From positions 1 to 64,000 of the forward strand of contig JBBIVJ010000009.1 in assembly GCA_037439785.1 (NCBI GenBank): DNA of 64,000 nucleotides, given 5' to 3'. The stretch comes from DSVZ01 sp037439785 (GTDB taxonomy: Bacteria; Verrucomicrobiota; Verrucomicrobiia; Limisphaerales; J093). The position numbers and the translations under genes are program-made. Below are positions 1 to 8,204 of this stretch, piece by piece; the first letter of the stretch is position 1, and each line of letters starts with the position of its first letter. The notes beneath the pieces are model-generated. The model was not told where the DNA came from. It saw only the letters and a list, made by a program, of their open reading frames with translations, and ran no database searches.

Positions 1-17
1 GTGTGCTCTTCCGATCT
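1..17. other. Residual Illumina sequencing adapter
   Basis: The bases GTGTGCTCTTCCGATCT are identical to the last 17 bases of the Illumina TruSeq read-2/index adapter. Genomic sequence, in frame with the minus-strand gene, begins directly after it at position 18. This is untrimmed adapter at a contig end and not biological sequence. Confidence 0.93.
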
Positions 18-779
18 GAGGTGGTCGCCGTAAATCACGATGCCGCTGTGGGCCGCATCGTGGGACCAGATGCCCGCCCCGCTGGAGAGGTCGAACATCC
101 AGACAATGTCCGCGTCCAGGGGGCCGAGGGGGAGGCGACGAGGTGGGGGAGCTTCAGGACGCAGGGAGCCGTCCGGGGCGAAGGCCGCCGGCACACCCTG
201 GGCGAGGTCGTTGGTGGGCTGGGGAGCGTAGTAGATGGCCTCGAGTTGGAAGGGGCCAGCGTTGCCGTTGGCCAGACCCTGCATATCCAGCGCCAGTACC
301 ACGCCGCGGTTGTCCACCACGTATGCGCGGTCACCCTCGATCACGGGCGGGGAACAGATGCCACTGTTGGGCCAGTCGAAGTAAATGTCCTCGATGCGCT
401 TGGGCACCACCAACTGCCAGAGCAAGTCGCCGCGGGCCACGTCCAGGCAGAAGAGAACGCCGCGATCCCCTTGGTGCCGGGCGTCGCGCGGCCGGTTGTT
501 GTTCGTGCCCACCAGAATCCGTCCCTCGCCGACGGTGGGCGTGCCGTGGGCCTCGGTCCCCAGCGGCACGATCCACTTCACGTTGTGGCCGGTTTGCGGG
601 TCGAAAGTGTCAGGCAGACCCCGCTCCGCAGAGACGGGATTGCGGGACCAGGCCGGATCGGGCGTCGGCCAGGCCGGGGGGCCGTCCGACCAGGCGAGTC
701 CCACCAGGCCGATCCCCAGAACGATCCCCGCACCGCAGGGCCCGGCGAGCCGCGGGCGGAGCAACCGGCGTGCGTGCAT
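18..779 (-). CDS. PQQ-like beta-propeller repeat protein, 3' end missing
   Basis: This frame runs from an ATG at 779 to the contig edge, giving about 254 residues without a stop. The N-terminus has basic residues followed by a hydrophobic stretch (GIVLGIGLVGLAW), consistent with a signal peptide or anchor. The body has the rhythm of PQQ/WD-type propellers: GTPTVGEGRILVGTNNN, then GVLFCLDVARGDLLWQ, then SPPVIEGDRAYVVDNRGVVLALD, where each blade ends in a residue pattern such as LDxxxGxxLW. Such proteins in Verrucomicrobia are usually exported and often of unknown substrate. An alternative in-frame ATG at 881 would add 34 residues but would overlap the likely rplU promoter, so 779 is preferred. 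The C-terminus is lost because the assembly ends in adapter sequence. Confidence 0.75.
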
Positions 780-852
780 GGGGCGGATGGTGCCGGAAGC
801 GGCCGGCGCTGCCAGTCCGGATTCAGGGGGAGGCCGGAGGCCGAAAGGGCCG

Positions 853-881
853 TTGACACCTTCGTTGGGCTCTGGTTGCAT
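853..881 (+). promoter_or_regulatory. Candidate sigma-70 promoter for rplU-rpmA-obgE
   Basis: A perfect -35 hexamer TTGACA (853-858) is followed after 17 bases by TTGCAT (876-881), a modest -10 match. Transcription would start near 888, just ahead of the rplU ATG at 905. The spacing is ideal and no gene needs this stretch. The -10 is weak, so the assignment is tentative. Confidence 0.5.
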
Positions 882-904
882 TGCGCGCCTTTGACAGGGC
901 GATT

Positions 905-1216
905 ATGTACGCAGTCGTAGCTACAGGCGGAAAGCAGTACCGCGTCACCCCCGGAGACACGCTGGAGGTGGAGAAGCTGGCCACCGAGGCCGGACAGTCG
1001 GTCGTGTTTGACCAGGTATTGCTGGTCAACCAGGACGGGCAGGTGAAGGTGGGCACGCCCACCGTCCCCGGGGCCACGGTGCTGGCCGACGTGGTCGAGC
1101 ACAAACGCGGTCCCAAGCTCTGGATCTACAAGATCAAACGCCGGAAAGGCTACCGCAAAAAGATCGGCCACCGGCAGTCCCTGACGGTGGTGAAGGTCAA
1201 GGAAATCAAACTCTGA
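905..1216 (+). CDS. rplU: 50S ribosomal protein L21
   Basis: The 103-residue product has the bL21 pattern: MYAVVATGGKQYRV at the start, a central LLVNQDGQVKVGTPTVPGA and the basic C-terminal RRKGYRKKIGHRQ that contacts 23S rRNA. Length is normal for the family. The start at 905 gives the canonical N-terminus; an upstream in-frame start would only add a non-homologous tail. It is followed after seven bases by rpmA and then obgE, the widely conserved L21-L27-Obg ribosome assembly operon. Confidence 0.97.
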   Translation: MYAVVATGGKQYRVTPGDTLEVEKLATEAGQSVVFDQVLLVNQDGQVKVGTPTVPGATVLADVVEHKRGPKLWIYKIKRRKGYRKKIGHRQSLTVVKVKEIKL

Positions 1217-1223
1217 TTCGGCC

Positions 1224-1526
1224 ATGGCACACAAGAAAGGTGGCGGCAGTACCCGCAACGGCCGGGACAGCGCCGGAAAAAGACTGGGCGTGAAAGCCTT
1301 TGGCGGTCAACTGGTCCCCGCCGGCAGCATCCTCGTGCGGCAGCGCGGCACCCGCTTCGTTGCCGGGCGCAATGTCGGGACCGGCCGGGACTGGACCTTG
1401 TACGCCTTGAAGACGGGACGGGTCCTGTTCGACCGGCACGGCAAGCGCATCAACATCGTGCCCGCGTCCACCGAGCCGCCGGCGGCGCCCGCCGCGGCTA
1501 CGGAGCCTGCAGCAGCGACCGCGTGA
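1224..1526 (+). CDS. rpmA: 50S ribosomal protein L27
   Basis: The product starts MAHKKGGGSTRNGRDS and contains the bL27 core KRLGVKAFGGQLVPAGSILVRQRGT and GRDWTLYALKTGRV. L27 places its N-terminal tail near the peptidyl-transferase centre. There is no Firmicutes-type N-terminal prepeptide, so no processing is expected. After residue 80 it carries an Ala/Pro-rich tail of about 20 residues (PPAAPAAATEPAAATA) that is not part of the usual fold and is probably disordered. It lies seven bases after rplU and is followed by a strong terminator. Confidence 0.97.
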   Translation: MAHKKGGGSTRNGRDSAGKRLGVKAFGGQLVPAGSILVRQRGTRFVAGRNVGTGRDWTLYALKTGRVLFDRHGKRINIVPASTEPPAAPAAATEPAAATA

Positions 1527-1549
1527 GTCGTGTGGCGTTTTTCTGCGAG

Positions 1550-1574
1550 GGCGAGGCGGTGGCCTCGCCTTTTT
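1550..1574 (+). terminator. Rho-independent terminator after rpmA
   Basis: GGCGAGGC and GCCTCGCC form a perfect 8-bp GC-rich stem around the loop GGTG, directly followed by five T residues. It lies 23 bases after the rpmA stop and 45 bases before obgE. It could end or attenuate rplU-rpmA transcription and lower obgE expression relative to the ribosomal proteins. Confidence 0.82.
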
Positions 1575-1618
1575 GCTTTGGCCCCGCGTGGTCCGACCCT
1601 CGTTGCCCCCGCTGAACC

Positions 1619-2803
1619 ATGTTCGTGGATGAGGTCAAAATCTACGCCCGCGCCGGCCGTGGCGGACGCGGCTGTGTCGCCTTCCTCCGGGAAACGTTCC
1701 GGCCCAAGGGCGGCCCCTGCGGTGGCAACGGCGGCCGCGGCGGCGATGTAATCCTCGAGGCGGACCACGATCGGAACAACCTGATTGACCAGTTTTACCA
1801 GCCCCGCCTCATCGCCGCCAACGGCGGTCATGGCCTGGGCAAGGGGATGGACGGCCCGGCGGGGCGGGACCTGGTGGTCAAGGTGCCCTGCGGCACGCTG
1901 GTTTGGGAACTGGCGCGACGGCGCGGGCCGGAGGAACCCCCTCCCGCGGATTTCGCAGCCGGACCGGACCCTGCCACGCTGCCGGCCAGCAGCCGCGGAC
2001 GCCCCGCGTTGCCGGTGGCCACGGCCGAGCAACCTGCCGGGGCCACCCGCGCGTCGCCCCAGGTGGAAGCGGAAGGCGGGCGGCGGTTGATCGCCGACCT
2101 CACCGAACCCGGCCAGCGTGTGGTGCTGTGCAAGGGCGGTCGCGGGGGGCTGGGTAACCGCAACTTTGCCACCGCCCGCCGTCAGGCACCGCGCTTTGCC
2201 CAACCCGGCGAGTCGGGCGAGGAAGGCGAGTTTTTGCTCGAACTGCGGTTGATGGCCGATGTGGGTCTGGTCGGCTTCCCCAACGCCGGCAAATCCACCC
2301 TTCTGGCGGCCGTCTCCAAGGCCCGCCCCAAGATCGCGCCGTACCCCTTCACCACCCTGCATCCCCAGGTGGGCATCGTCGAGTACCCTGACTGGTACCG
2401 GCTCACCTTGTGCGACGTGCCCGGTCTGGTGGCCGGCGCCCATCGCAATGTGGGCCTGGGCCACGCTTTCCTGCGCCACATCCGGCGGTGTCGGGTCCTG
2501 GTGCTGATGCTGGACATGGCCGGCACGGACAACCGCCCCCCCTGGGAGGACTACCGGCAGTTGCTGACCGAGCTCGAGCTTTACCATCCGGCGCTGCTGG
2601 AACGGCCGCGCCTGGTGGTGGCCAACAAGATGGACGAAGCGGCCGCGGCGGGAAACCTCCGGCGGTTCCGCAGGCGCGTGCCGGAGGTTCCCCTGCTGCG
2701 CATGGCGGCGGCGTTTGACGAGGGTATCGAGGCCTTCAAAAAAGCCATCCGCCGCGCGGTGGAGCAGGGGAAGCCGGTCCACGGCATGTCCCCCGCGGTT
2801 TGA
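1619..2803 (+). CDS. obgE: GTPase Obg/CgtA
   Basis: Obg is an essential GTPase in 50S subunit assembly. The glycine-rich Obg fold is at the N-terminus (GRGGRGCVAFLRE, KGGPCGGNGGRGGDV) and the G domain follows with G1 GFPNAGKS (about 219-226), switch I PFTTL, G3 DVPGLVAGAHRNVGLGH and G4 NKMD. It ends soon after the G domain and lacks the optional OCT domain. Between VPCGTLVWE (about 96) and LIADLTEPGQRVV (about 157) there is a Pro/Ala-rich insertion of roughly 50 residues, where B. subtilis Obg has a short turn. The frame is continuous and both flanks are canonical, so this is an expansion and not a frameshift. Position after rplU-rpmA supports the call. Confidence 0.95.
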   Translation: MFVDEVKIYARAGRGGRGCVAFLRETFRPKGGPCGGNGGRGGDVILEADHDRNNLIDQFYQPRLIAANGGHGLGKGMDGPAGRDLVVKVPCGTLVWELARRRGPEEPPPADFAAGPDPATLPASSRGRPALPVATAEQPAGATRASPQVEAEGGRRLIADLTEPGQRVVLCKGGRGGLGNRNFATARRQAPRFAQPGESGEEGEFLLELRLMADVGLVGFPNAGKSTLLAAVSKARPKIAPYPFTTLHPQVGIVEYPDWYRLTLCDVPGLVAGAHRNVGLGHAFLRHIRRCRVLVLMLDMAGTDNRPPWEDYRQLLTELELYHPALLERPRLVVANKMDEAAAAGNLRRFRRRVPEVPLLRMAAAFDEGIEAFKKAIRRAVEQGKPVHGMSPAV

Positions 2804-2912
2804 GAGCGGGACGGTGTGGGCGGCCGTGCAGATACAGCGATGCCGCGGTGAAGGTTTTCCCGCTTGCCAATGGGACGAACTTGTCGGAAAGGTCCCCGCG
2901 GAGCGGCCGGTT

Positions 2913-2988
2913 GCCCCCATAGCTCAAATGGACAGAGCGGCGGTTTCCTAAACCGTTGATCCCCGTTCGATTCGGGGTGGGGGTGCCA
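2913..2988 (+). tRNA. tRNA-Arg, anticodon CCT
   Basis: A full cloverleaf folds by hand. The acceptor GCCCCCA pairs with TGGGGGT, the D stem is GCTC/GAGC, and the anticodon stem GCGGT/ACCGT encloses loop TTCCTAA with anticodon CCT (AGG codons). The T stem is CCCCG/CGGGG with loop TTCGATT, and the terminal CCA is encoded. Coding sequence of a truncated ATPase starts immediately after the CCA, so the 3' end looks like an integration site. Confidence 0.95.
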
Positions 2989-2990
2989 AC

Positions 2991-3479
2991 CCCACGGCCC
3001 GGCTGCGCCGCCCCCCCGCGCGCTGGCCGGCCGATCTGGCCCGCGGGGCCGCCGCCGGCTGGTGCCACTTCGACCCCGCGGCGATGTATCCAGGCCGCAC
3101 CGCCGAGGCCTTCGATTTTTTCTGCCGCTGGGCGTTCGAGTCCAGCGGGCGGCTGCCGGGCCGGAAGCTGTTTGCCTGCGACGAACTCCAGGTGCTGGTG
3201 AACACCGCGGCCCTGCCGGCGGCGCTGGCCCTGGTGCTGGAAACCGGCCGCCGCGTGGGGCTGGACGTGGCTTTGATCGCCCAGCAGCCGAACCTGGTGC
3301 ACAACCGCATCCGCAACCAGATGACCGCGGTGGTGACCTTTCAGCAGGTGGACCCGCGGGCGGTGGACTGGTGCGCGGAGGTGGGCTTTGACCCGGCGGC
3401 GGTGCGGGCGCTGCGGCCGGGGCATTACCTGGCGCGGAACCTCAAGACCGGCGGCCAGTCCGCCGGCCGGGTGTTTTAG
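2991..3479 (+). pseudogene. C-terminal fragment of a Zot/HerA-like P-loop ATPase
   Basis: From the tRNA 3' end an open frame runs to TAG at 3477-3479 with no good start codon near its beginning; the first ATG is at 3084. The readable protein (GWCHFDPAAMYPGR, then LPGRKLFACDEL, then ETGRRVGLDVALIAQQPNLVHNRIRNQ) resembles the C-terminal half of zonula-occludens-toxin or HerA/FtsK-type ATPases. LFACDEL looks like Walker B and LDVALIAQQP like the sensor strand. The Walker A half is absent. The family-like sequence extends upstream of the ATG, so the gene is truncated at its 5' end at the tRNA junction. It probably marks a decayed phage or integrative element. The family assignment is by motif and could be wrong in detail. 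Confidence 0.6.
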
Positions 3480-3879
3480 CGGGCAGCGGGTTTTTGGCCG
3501 CAACCCCCAGGTGCTCGAAATGCCGCACGTTGGTCGTCAGGACCGTGGCTTGTTCCGCGGCGGCGGCAGCAGCGACCAGGGCGTCGTCAATGCGGGCCTG
3601 GTATCCTTTGCGGCGAGCGGCCCCGCAAAGGATGGCGGCTTGTTCGCAGAGAGGCCGATCCAGTTGCCGGCTGGGCACCCGTGCCAGGGTGTCGGCATAC
3701 CAGGCTTCCTGGGCTTCACGGGTGACCGGATTGGCCGTGCCCAGAATGCCGCAGCGCACTTCCGCCCGGACCAGGTCGCAGGTCATGACCTCATGCTCCA
3801 TCAGCCAGTCCAGCAGGCGGAGCACCTGACGCGAGCGGAATGCGGCGATGAGGATGGAGCTGTCCAGACAGACCTTCAC
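3442..3879 (-). CDS. PIN-domain ribonuclease toxin (VapC-like)
   Basis: The 145-residue product has the PIN layout: CLDSSILIAAF with the first acidic residue near position 6, CDLVRAEVRCGILG with the second acidic residue, RKGYQARIDDALVAAAA with the third, and a final TTNVRHFEHL strand. PIN toxins cleave tRNA or mRNA when freed from antitoxin. The chosen GTG start at 3879 shares bases with the stop of the upstream antitoxin (GTGA overlap), typical of translational coupling in these modules. The 3' end overlaps the ATPase remnant tail to tail by 38 bases. Confidence 0.82.
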   Translation of the reverse strand: MKVCLDSSILIAAFRSRQVLRLLDWLMEHEVMTCDLVRAEVRCGILGTANPVTREAQEAWYADTLARVPSRQLDRPLCEQAAILCGAARRKGYQARIDDALVAAAAAAEQATVLTTNVRHFEHLGVAAKNPLPAKTPGRRTGRRS

Positions 3880-4121
3880 CGCAGCCCCTTCATGTTCCTG
3901 GCCAGGGCGGCCAGAGCCCGCCGGTTGGCGAGGTGACGGCGCCAACGCTGCGCCAGTTCGCGCCCCGGCAGCGTTCCCGGCGCCGTGGGCACCAGCGCGC
4001 CGATCTCGCTCCCGTGCGAAGTAATTTTGACCGTGTCGGAGGCCGCCAGGGCCGCCAGGGCTTTGCGGGTTTCGCGTCGAAGTTCCGTCAGCGTGACTTC
4101 CACGGGCCCTAAAGTGCGCAT
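3876..4121 (-). CDS. Phd/YefM-like antitoxin
   Basis: The 81-residue product begins MRTLGPVEVTLTELRRETRKALAAL and continues SDTVKITSHGSEIGALVP, the Phd/YefM pattern of a DNA-binding N-terminal strand-helix unit followed by a conserved strand ending in a hydrophobic turn. The Arg/Ala-rich C-terminus would be the toxin-binding segment. It lies directly upstream of and overlaps the PIN toxin, so the two form one transcription unit, probably autoregulated. The ATG at 4121 is preferred; an in-frame ATG at 4148 would add nine residues. Confidence 0.75.
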   Translation of the reverse strand: MRTLGPVEVTLTELRRETRKALAALAASDTVKITSHGSEIGALVPTAPGTLPGRELAQRWRRHLANRRALAALARNMKGLR

Positions 4122-4389
4122 TTTGCGCGAAAAGGTCAAGCCGTGCACCTGTACGGGGCCCGGTTTTTCAGGGCGGGGGGTGTCGCGTCATGTCGCTTGG
4201 CGGCCGGGGGAAGCCGGGGGAAATTACCCGCGAAGCCGACCTGCTGCCCCGAGGCGCGGGAGGAGCCGAAGCCTGGAGCCGGCGGTGTTGCCACCCTCCA
4301 AGTCGCCGCGGTGTCTCCCTCGGTGCCCGGCCCCTGCCCAGCCACGCCCAGCCCTTTCTGGCGGAATGTGGGGGGAAATAACGGCCTTT

Positions 4390-6279
4390 TCACGGGCCTA
4401 CGAGGACGGCCAGCTGGGAGGGGTGGTTGGCGCTGCGGTGCACGCGGTGGAAGGCTTTGCGGTAGTCCTCCGCCCTGGCGGTGGGGATGTTCACGAAGGT
4501 TTGCGGGTTGCGGTCCACCAACGGGAACCAGGTGCTTTGCACCTGGATCATAATCCGGTGCCCGGAACGAAAAGTATGGCAGACATCCGGCAGGGTGAAT
4601 TCAACCCGCGCCACCTCGCCCGGCACGAACGGCTCGGGGTCCTCGAAGCTGCTCCGAAATTTCCCCCGGAAGACCTCGCCACGCACCAGTTGCTGGTAAC
4701 CGCCCAGGCGAATCCCCGTGGGGTTGGGCTCGGGGTCGGGAAAGTTGCCGGGGTACACGTCCACCAGCTTCACAATCCAGTCCGCGTCCGTGCCGGTAGT
4801 CGAGACGTACAACCTGGCCCGCAACGGGCCGACCCGTGTGAGGTCCGCCTCCAGCGGCGGGGTCTCGTACACCAGCACATCGGGGCGGGCGGCGGCGAAC
4901 CGCTGGTCTTCCACAGGGTAGGCGCGGGGATAACCGGTGGTGGGCTCGAGGGTGAAGGGCACCGGCTTGGCGGGATCGCTCAGGAATTCGTCGTACGCCT
5001 CACCGGACTCTGTGGGCGGTTCAAAGGCCAGCGCGCCGCCGGCGCGGAAAAACAGCGTGCGCGGCGCGGCGTTGTCGGGGGGCCAGGACTCGAAGCGGCG
5101 CCAGCGGCAGGTGCCGGTTTCAAAGACGCGGGCCTCGACCGGCGTGAAGTTGGTGTCGCCCTTGAGGAAGTGTCGGAAGAAGGGCAGTTCGATGTGTTCG
5201 CGGTAATACTCGGCGGTCTTCGAGCGGAAGTGAAGGGGCCCGAGCCGTTCGCCCGTGCCGCGGCCCCAATCTCCGTGTGCCCAGGGGCCCATGACCAGGA
5301 GGTTGGTGATGCCGGGATTTTGCCGCTCGGTCCAGCGGTAGGTCTCCAGCGGCCCGAAAAGGTCCTCGGCATCGTACCAGCCGCCCACGGTCATCACCGC
5401 ACAGCGGATGTTTTTGAGGTGGGGGCGAAGGTTGCGCGCCTGCCAGGAGGCGTCGTAGGTGGGGTGTTCGAGGAACTCGGTCCAGGCGGGCGAACGGCCG
5501 CGCAGGTGCACGGCCTCCGAGTTGGCGAGGGGACCCATGCGCAGGAAAAAGTCGTATCCGTCAGGCGTGCCGAAATGGAAACCCTGGATTTCCTGGTGCA
5601 ACGGGTCTTCGGGCCGCTGGGCGAACCAGTAAAAGAACGCGAAGTTCCGGGACAGGAAAAACGCGCCGTGGTGGTACACGTCGTCGCCCATGAACCAGTC
5701 CGCGATGGGCGCCTGGGGCGAGGCGGCCCGCAGGGCGGGGTGGCTGTCAATCATGCCCATCGCCGTGTAGAAACCCGGGCAGGAAATGCCGAACAGGCCG
5801 ACCCGGCCGTAGTTGCCCGGCACATGCTTCACCAGCCAGTCAATGGTGTCCCAGGCATCGGTGCTTTCGTCCGTGTCCCGCGGGCCCTTGTCCGGCCGGT
5901 AGGGGCGCACGTGGACAAACTCGCCCTCCGATCCAAAGCGGCCGCGCACGTCCTGCGTGACCAGGATGAAGCGGTCGCGGGCCAACGTTTCAAACGAGCC
6001 GGCAGGGTCGGTGTAGTTGTCCGGCCCGGAGGGCTTGCAGGCGTAGGGGGTGCGGGTGAGCAGGATGGGCCAGGACTGCGAATCATCCTTGGGCACGTAC
6101 ACCCGCGTGAACAGCCGTACGCCGTCGCGCATGGGGATGCGGTGCTCGAATTTGGTGTAGTGCTCCGCCAGCCAGGCGGCGGACAGGTCCTGGGCGGCAA
6201 CCGCTGCCCCTGCTCCCACCCCGGCGCTCAGCGCCCACACCCACAGGAGGCGGTGCGGGAAAAAGGAGAACGCAGGCAT
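4390..6279 (-). CDS. Exported CocE/NonD-family hydrolase (X-Pro dipeptidyl-peptidase fold)
   Basis: The product is about 629 residues with a signal peptide (hydrophobic LLWVWALSAGVGAGAAVA, cut before QDLSAAW). The alpha/beta-hydrolase part has the strand FILVTQDVRGRFGSEGEF and the nucleophile elbow GISCPGFYTA, whose Ser is the predicted catalytic base partner. The C-terminal jelly-roll is recognisable from GTDADWIVKLVDVYP and GHRIMIQVQSTWFPLVDRNPQ. CocE relatives cleave acyl or peptide bonds in cocaine esterase, glutaryl-acylase and X-Pro peptidases; the substrate here is unknown. The ATG at 6279 is preferred over an upstream TTG. A transporter permease lies 69 bases upstream on the same strand. 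Confidence 0.88.
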   Translation of the reverse strand: MPAFSFFPHRLLWVWALSAGVGAGAAVAAQDLSAAWLAEHYTKFEHRIPMRDGVRLFTRVYVPKDDSQSWPILLTRTPYACKPSGPDNYTDPAGSFETLARDRFILVTQDVRGRFGSEGEFVHVRPYRPDKGPRDTDESTDAWDTIDWLVKHVPGNYGRVGLFGISCPGFYTAMGMIDSHPALRAASPQAPIADWFMGDDVYHHGAFFLSRNFAFFYWFAQRPEDPLHQEIQGFHFGTPDGYDFFLRMGPLANSEAVHLRGRSPAWTEFLEHPTYDASWQARNLRPHLKNIRCAVMTVGGWYDAEDLFGPLETYRWTERQNPGITNLLVMGPWAHGDWGRGTGERLGPLHFRSKTAEYYREHIELPFFRHFLKGDTNFTPVEARVFETGTCRWRRFESWPPDNAAPRTLFFRAGGALAFEPPTESGEAYDEFLSDPAKPVPFTLEPTTGYPRAYPVEDQRFAAARPDVLVYETPPLEADLTRVGPLRARLYVSTTGTDADWIVKLVDVYPGNFPDPEPNPTGIRLGGYQQLVRGEVFRGKFRSSFEDPEPFVPGEVARVEFTLPDVCHTFRSGHRIMIQVQSTWFPLVDRNPQTFVNIPTARAEDYRKAFHRVHRSANHPSQLAVLVGP

Positions 6280-6348
6280 GACGTGCAAACCTTGACCGTG
6301 CCGGCGTTGTCAGCAAGCAGGAAGCCGCGCGTCCACCGGCTCGCGCGC

Positions 6349-8049
6349 TCACGCCCGGAACAACTGGCCCAGCCGCCGTCCCAGGATGCGGCCGGCCACC
6401 AGCAGGCTCAGACTCAGGATGCCCATGCCCACCACCCCCAGCGCGCAGGCCATGGCGGGGGCGGCGGGCTCGATCCGGCCCATGAGCGCGTAAATGGCCT
6501 TGGTGATGGGGAAGAACGGCTCGCGCATGGCCAGGATCAGGCTGTCGCTGACCTCGAGCATGGCGAAGGCGAAGGTGAGGATGGTGCCGGCCACCAGGTT
6601 GGCCATGATCAGCGGCAGGGTGATGCGACGCAGGGTGCGCAGCGGGCCGGCGCCCAGGTTGGCGCTGGCCTCTTCGAGGGTCACACTGGTCTGCTGAAAC
6701 CCCGCGTAGGCCGAGCGCACGATGTACGGCAGTCGCCGCACGCTGTAGCTGATGACCAGCAGCAGGGTGGGGTTCTCGCGCGGGTTCAACCAGCTCACCT
6801 CGAAGTCAAATCCCGCCACGTACCCGAAGGCCAGCACCAACCCCGGCAGGGCCAGCGGCAACATGGCCAGGGCGTCCAGCACCGAGGCAAACGGAATCCG
6901 CCGGCGCGTCAGCAGCCAGGCAATGATCACCCCCAGCACCAGGTCCAGGCCGGCGCTCAGGCCGGCGTAAAACAGGCTGTTGCGGATGCTCCGCGCCGTC
7001 AGTTCGTGCCCGAAGATTTCCCCGTAATGGGCCAGCGTCCACGTGTCCGGGAGGACCGAGAAAAACCAGCGTTCGGCCAGGCTTTGCAGGACCACCGCGA
7101 GGTGCGGCAGCAGGGCCAGCGTCAAGACCGCCCCGAAGCCCAGCCAGATGACGACCACCTGGCGCGGCGTGGCCCGCTGTTCGGCGCCCGCCGTGTGGCC
7201 GCGCCCCAGCATGTCGAAGCGCCGTCCGGCCATCAGGCGCTTGGACGCCGCAAACAGGCCCAGCACCAGGACCAGCACGCCCACCACCAGCGCATAGCCG
7301 GCGGGGTTGGTGTTCAGCTCGGTGATCGAATCGAAAATCTGCACCGGCACCACCCGGGCGTAGCCGAAGATCAACGGCGTGCCCAGGTCGGTGAACGCCC
7401 AGATGAAGACGATGGCCGCGCCCGCAAACCACCCCGGCAGGATCAGCGGTGCCGTGACCGTGCGAAACAACCGCCACCCGCCGGCACCCAGGTTCTGCGC
7501 CGCCTCGCGCAAGGTCGGGTCCACGTTGGCCAGGGCCGCCGAGAGGTTCAGGAACATGATCGGGTACAGGCTCAGCACCTGGAGGATCACGATGCCCCAG
7601 AAGCCGCCCGCCCCCAGCCAGTCCACCGGCCGGTCCGCCGGCAGCAGGCCCAGCTCGATCAGGGCCAGGTTCACCGCGCCGAACTTGGCCAGCAGTTGCT
7701 TCAGACCGATGGCCCCCACAAACGGCGGCATGATCATCGGCACCAGGATCAGCCCGCCCAGCAGCGCCCGCCCCGGAAACACGTAGCGGGTCATGGCCAG
7801 CGCCAGCGGCAGGGCGAGGACCGTGGTGCAAGCTGTGGTCAGCAGGGCGATGGCAAAGCTGTTCACCAACGCCTCGCGCAGGACCGGACTGGCCAGCAGG
7901 TACCCAAAGTAGGCCAGGGTGAATTCCCCCTCCGCCCCGAAGGCCCGGCGCAACATGAAGCCCACCGGGTAAAACAAAAAGGCGCCGAAGAAGAGCAGCA
8001 ACAGGCCCAGAAAGGCCAGGGTCCATCGGTCCAGGTCGTAACGCTGCAT
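6349..8049 (-). CDS. Fused two-domain ABC permease, iron(III) FbpB-like
   Basis: The 566-residue inner-membrane protein contains two tandem permease domains. Each has about six hydrophobic segments and an EAA-type cytoplasmic loop: EAAQNLGAGGWRLFRTVTAPLILPG in the first half and EEASANLGAGPLRTLRRITLPL in the second. This arrangement is typical of FbpB/SfuB-type Fe3+ and related anion importers. No binding protein or ATPase gene lies next to it, so partners must be elsewhere. The ATG at 8049 is chosen over a TTG at 8097. It is transcribed away from the oxidoreductase at 8205 and toward the CocE hydrolase. Confidence 0.88.
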   Translation of the reverse strand: MQRYDLDRWTLAFLGLLLLFFGAFLFYPVGFMLRRAFGAEGEFTLAYFGYLLASPVLREALVNSFAIALLTTACTTVLALPLALAMTRYVFPGRALLGGLILVPMIMPPFVGAIGLKQLLAKFGAVNLALIELGLLPADRPVDWLGAGGFWGIVILQVLSLYPIMFLNLSAALANVDPTLREAAQNLGAGGWRLFRTVTAPLILPGWFAGAAIVFIWAFTDLGTPLIFGYARVVPVQIFDSITELNTNPAGYALVVGVLVLVLGLFAASKRLMAGRRFDMLGRGHTAGAEQRATPRQVVVIWLGFGAVLTLALLPHLAVVLQSLAERWFFSVLPDTWTLAHYGEIFGHELTARSIRNSLFYAGLSAGLDLVLGVIIAWLLTRRRIPFASVLDALAMLPLALPGLVLAFGYVAGFDFEVSWLNPRENPTLLLVISYSVRRLPYIVRSAYAGFQQTSVTLEEASANLGAGPLRTLRRITLPLIMANLVAGTILTFAFAMLEVSDSLILAMREPFFPITKAIYALMGRIEPAAPAMACALGVVGMGILSLSLLVAGRILGRRLGQLFRA

Positions 8050-8204
8050 GTGCGCCGGCGCCAGCGTATCGAATGCCGACCGGTTGAAAACCCCCAAGCC
8101 GGCCGCTTGCCGCCCCGCCCGACCGGTCGCGCCGGACGTGCGCTTGTACAGACTGAAAACGCTGGCCCTGGCCCGGACCTCAAACTAGGCTCGCCACATC
8201 TGCC

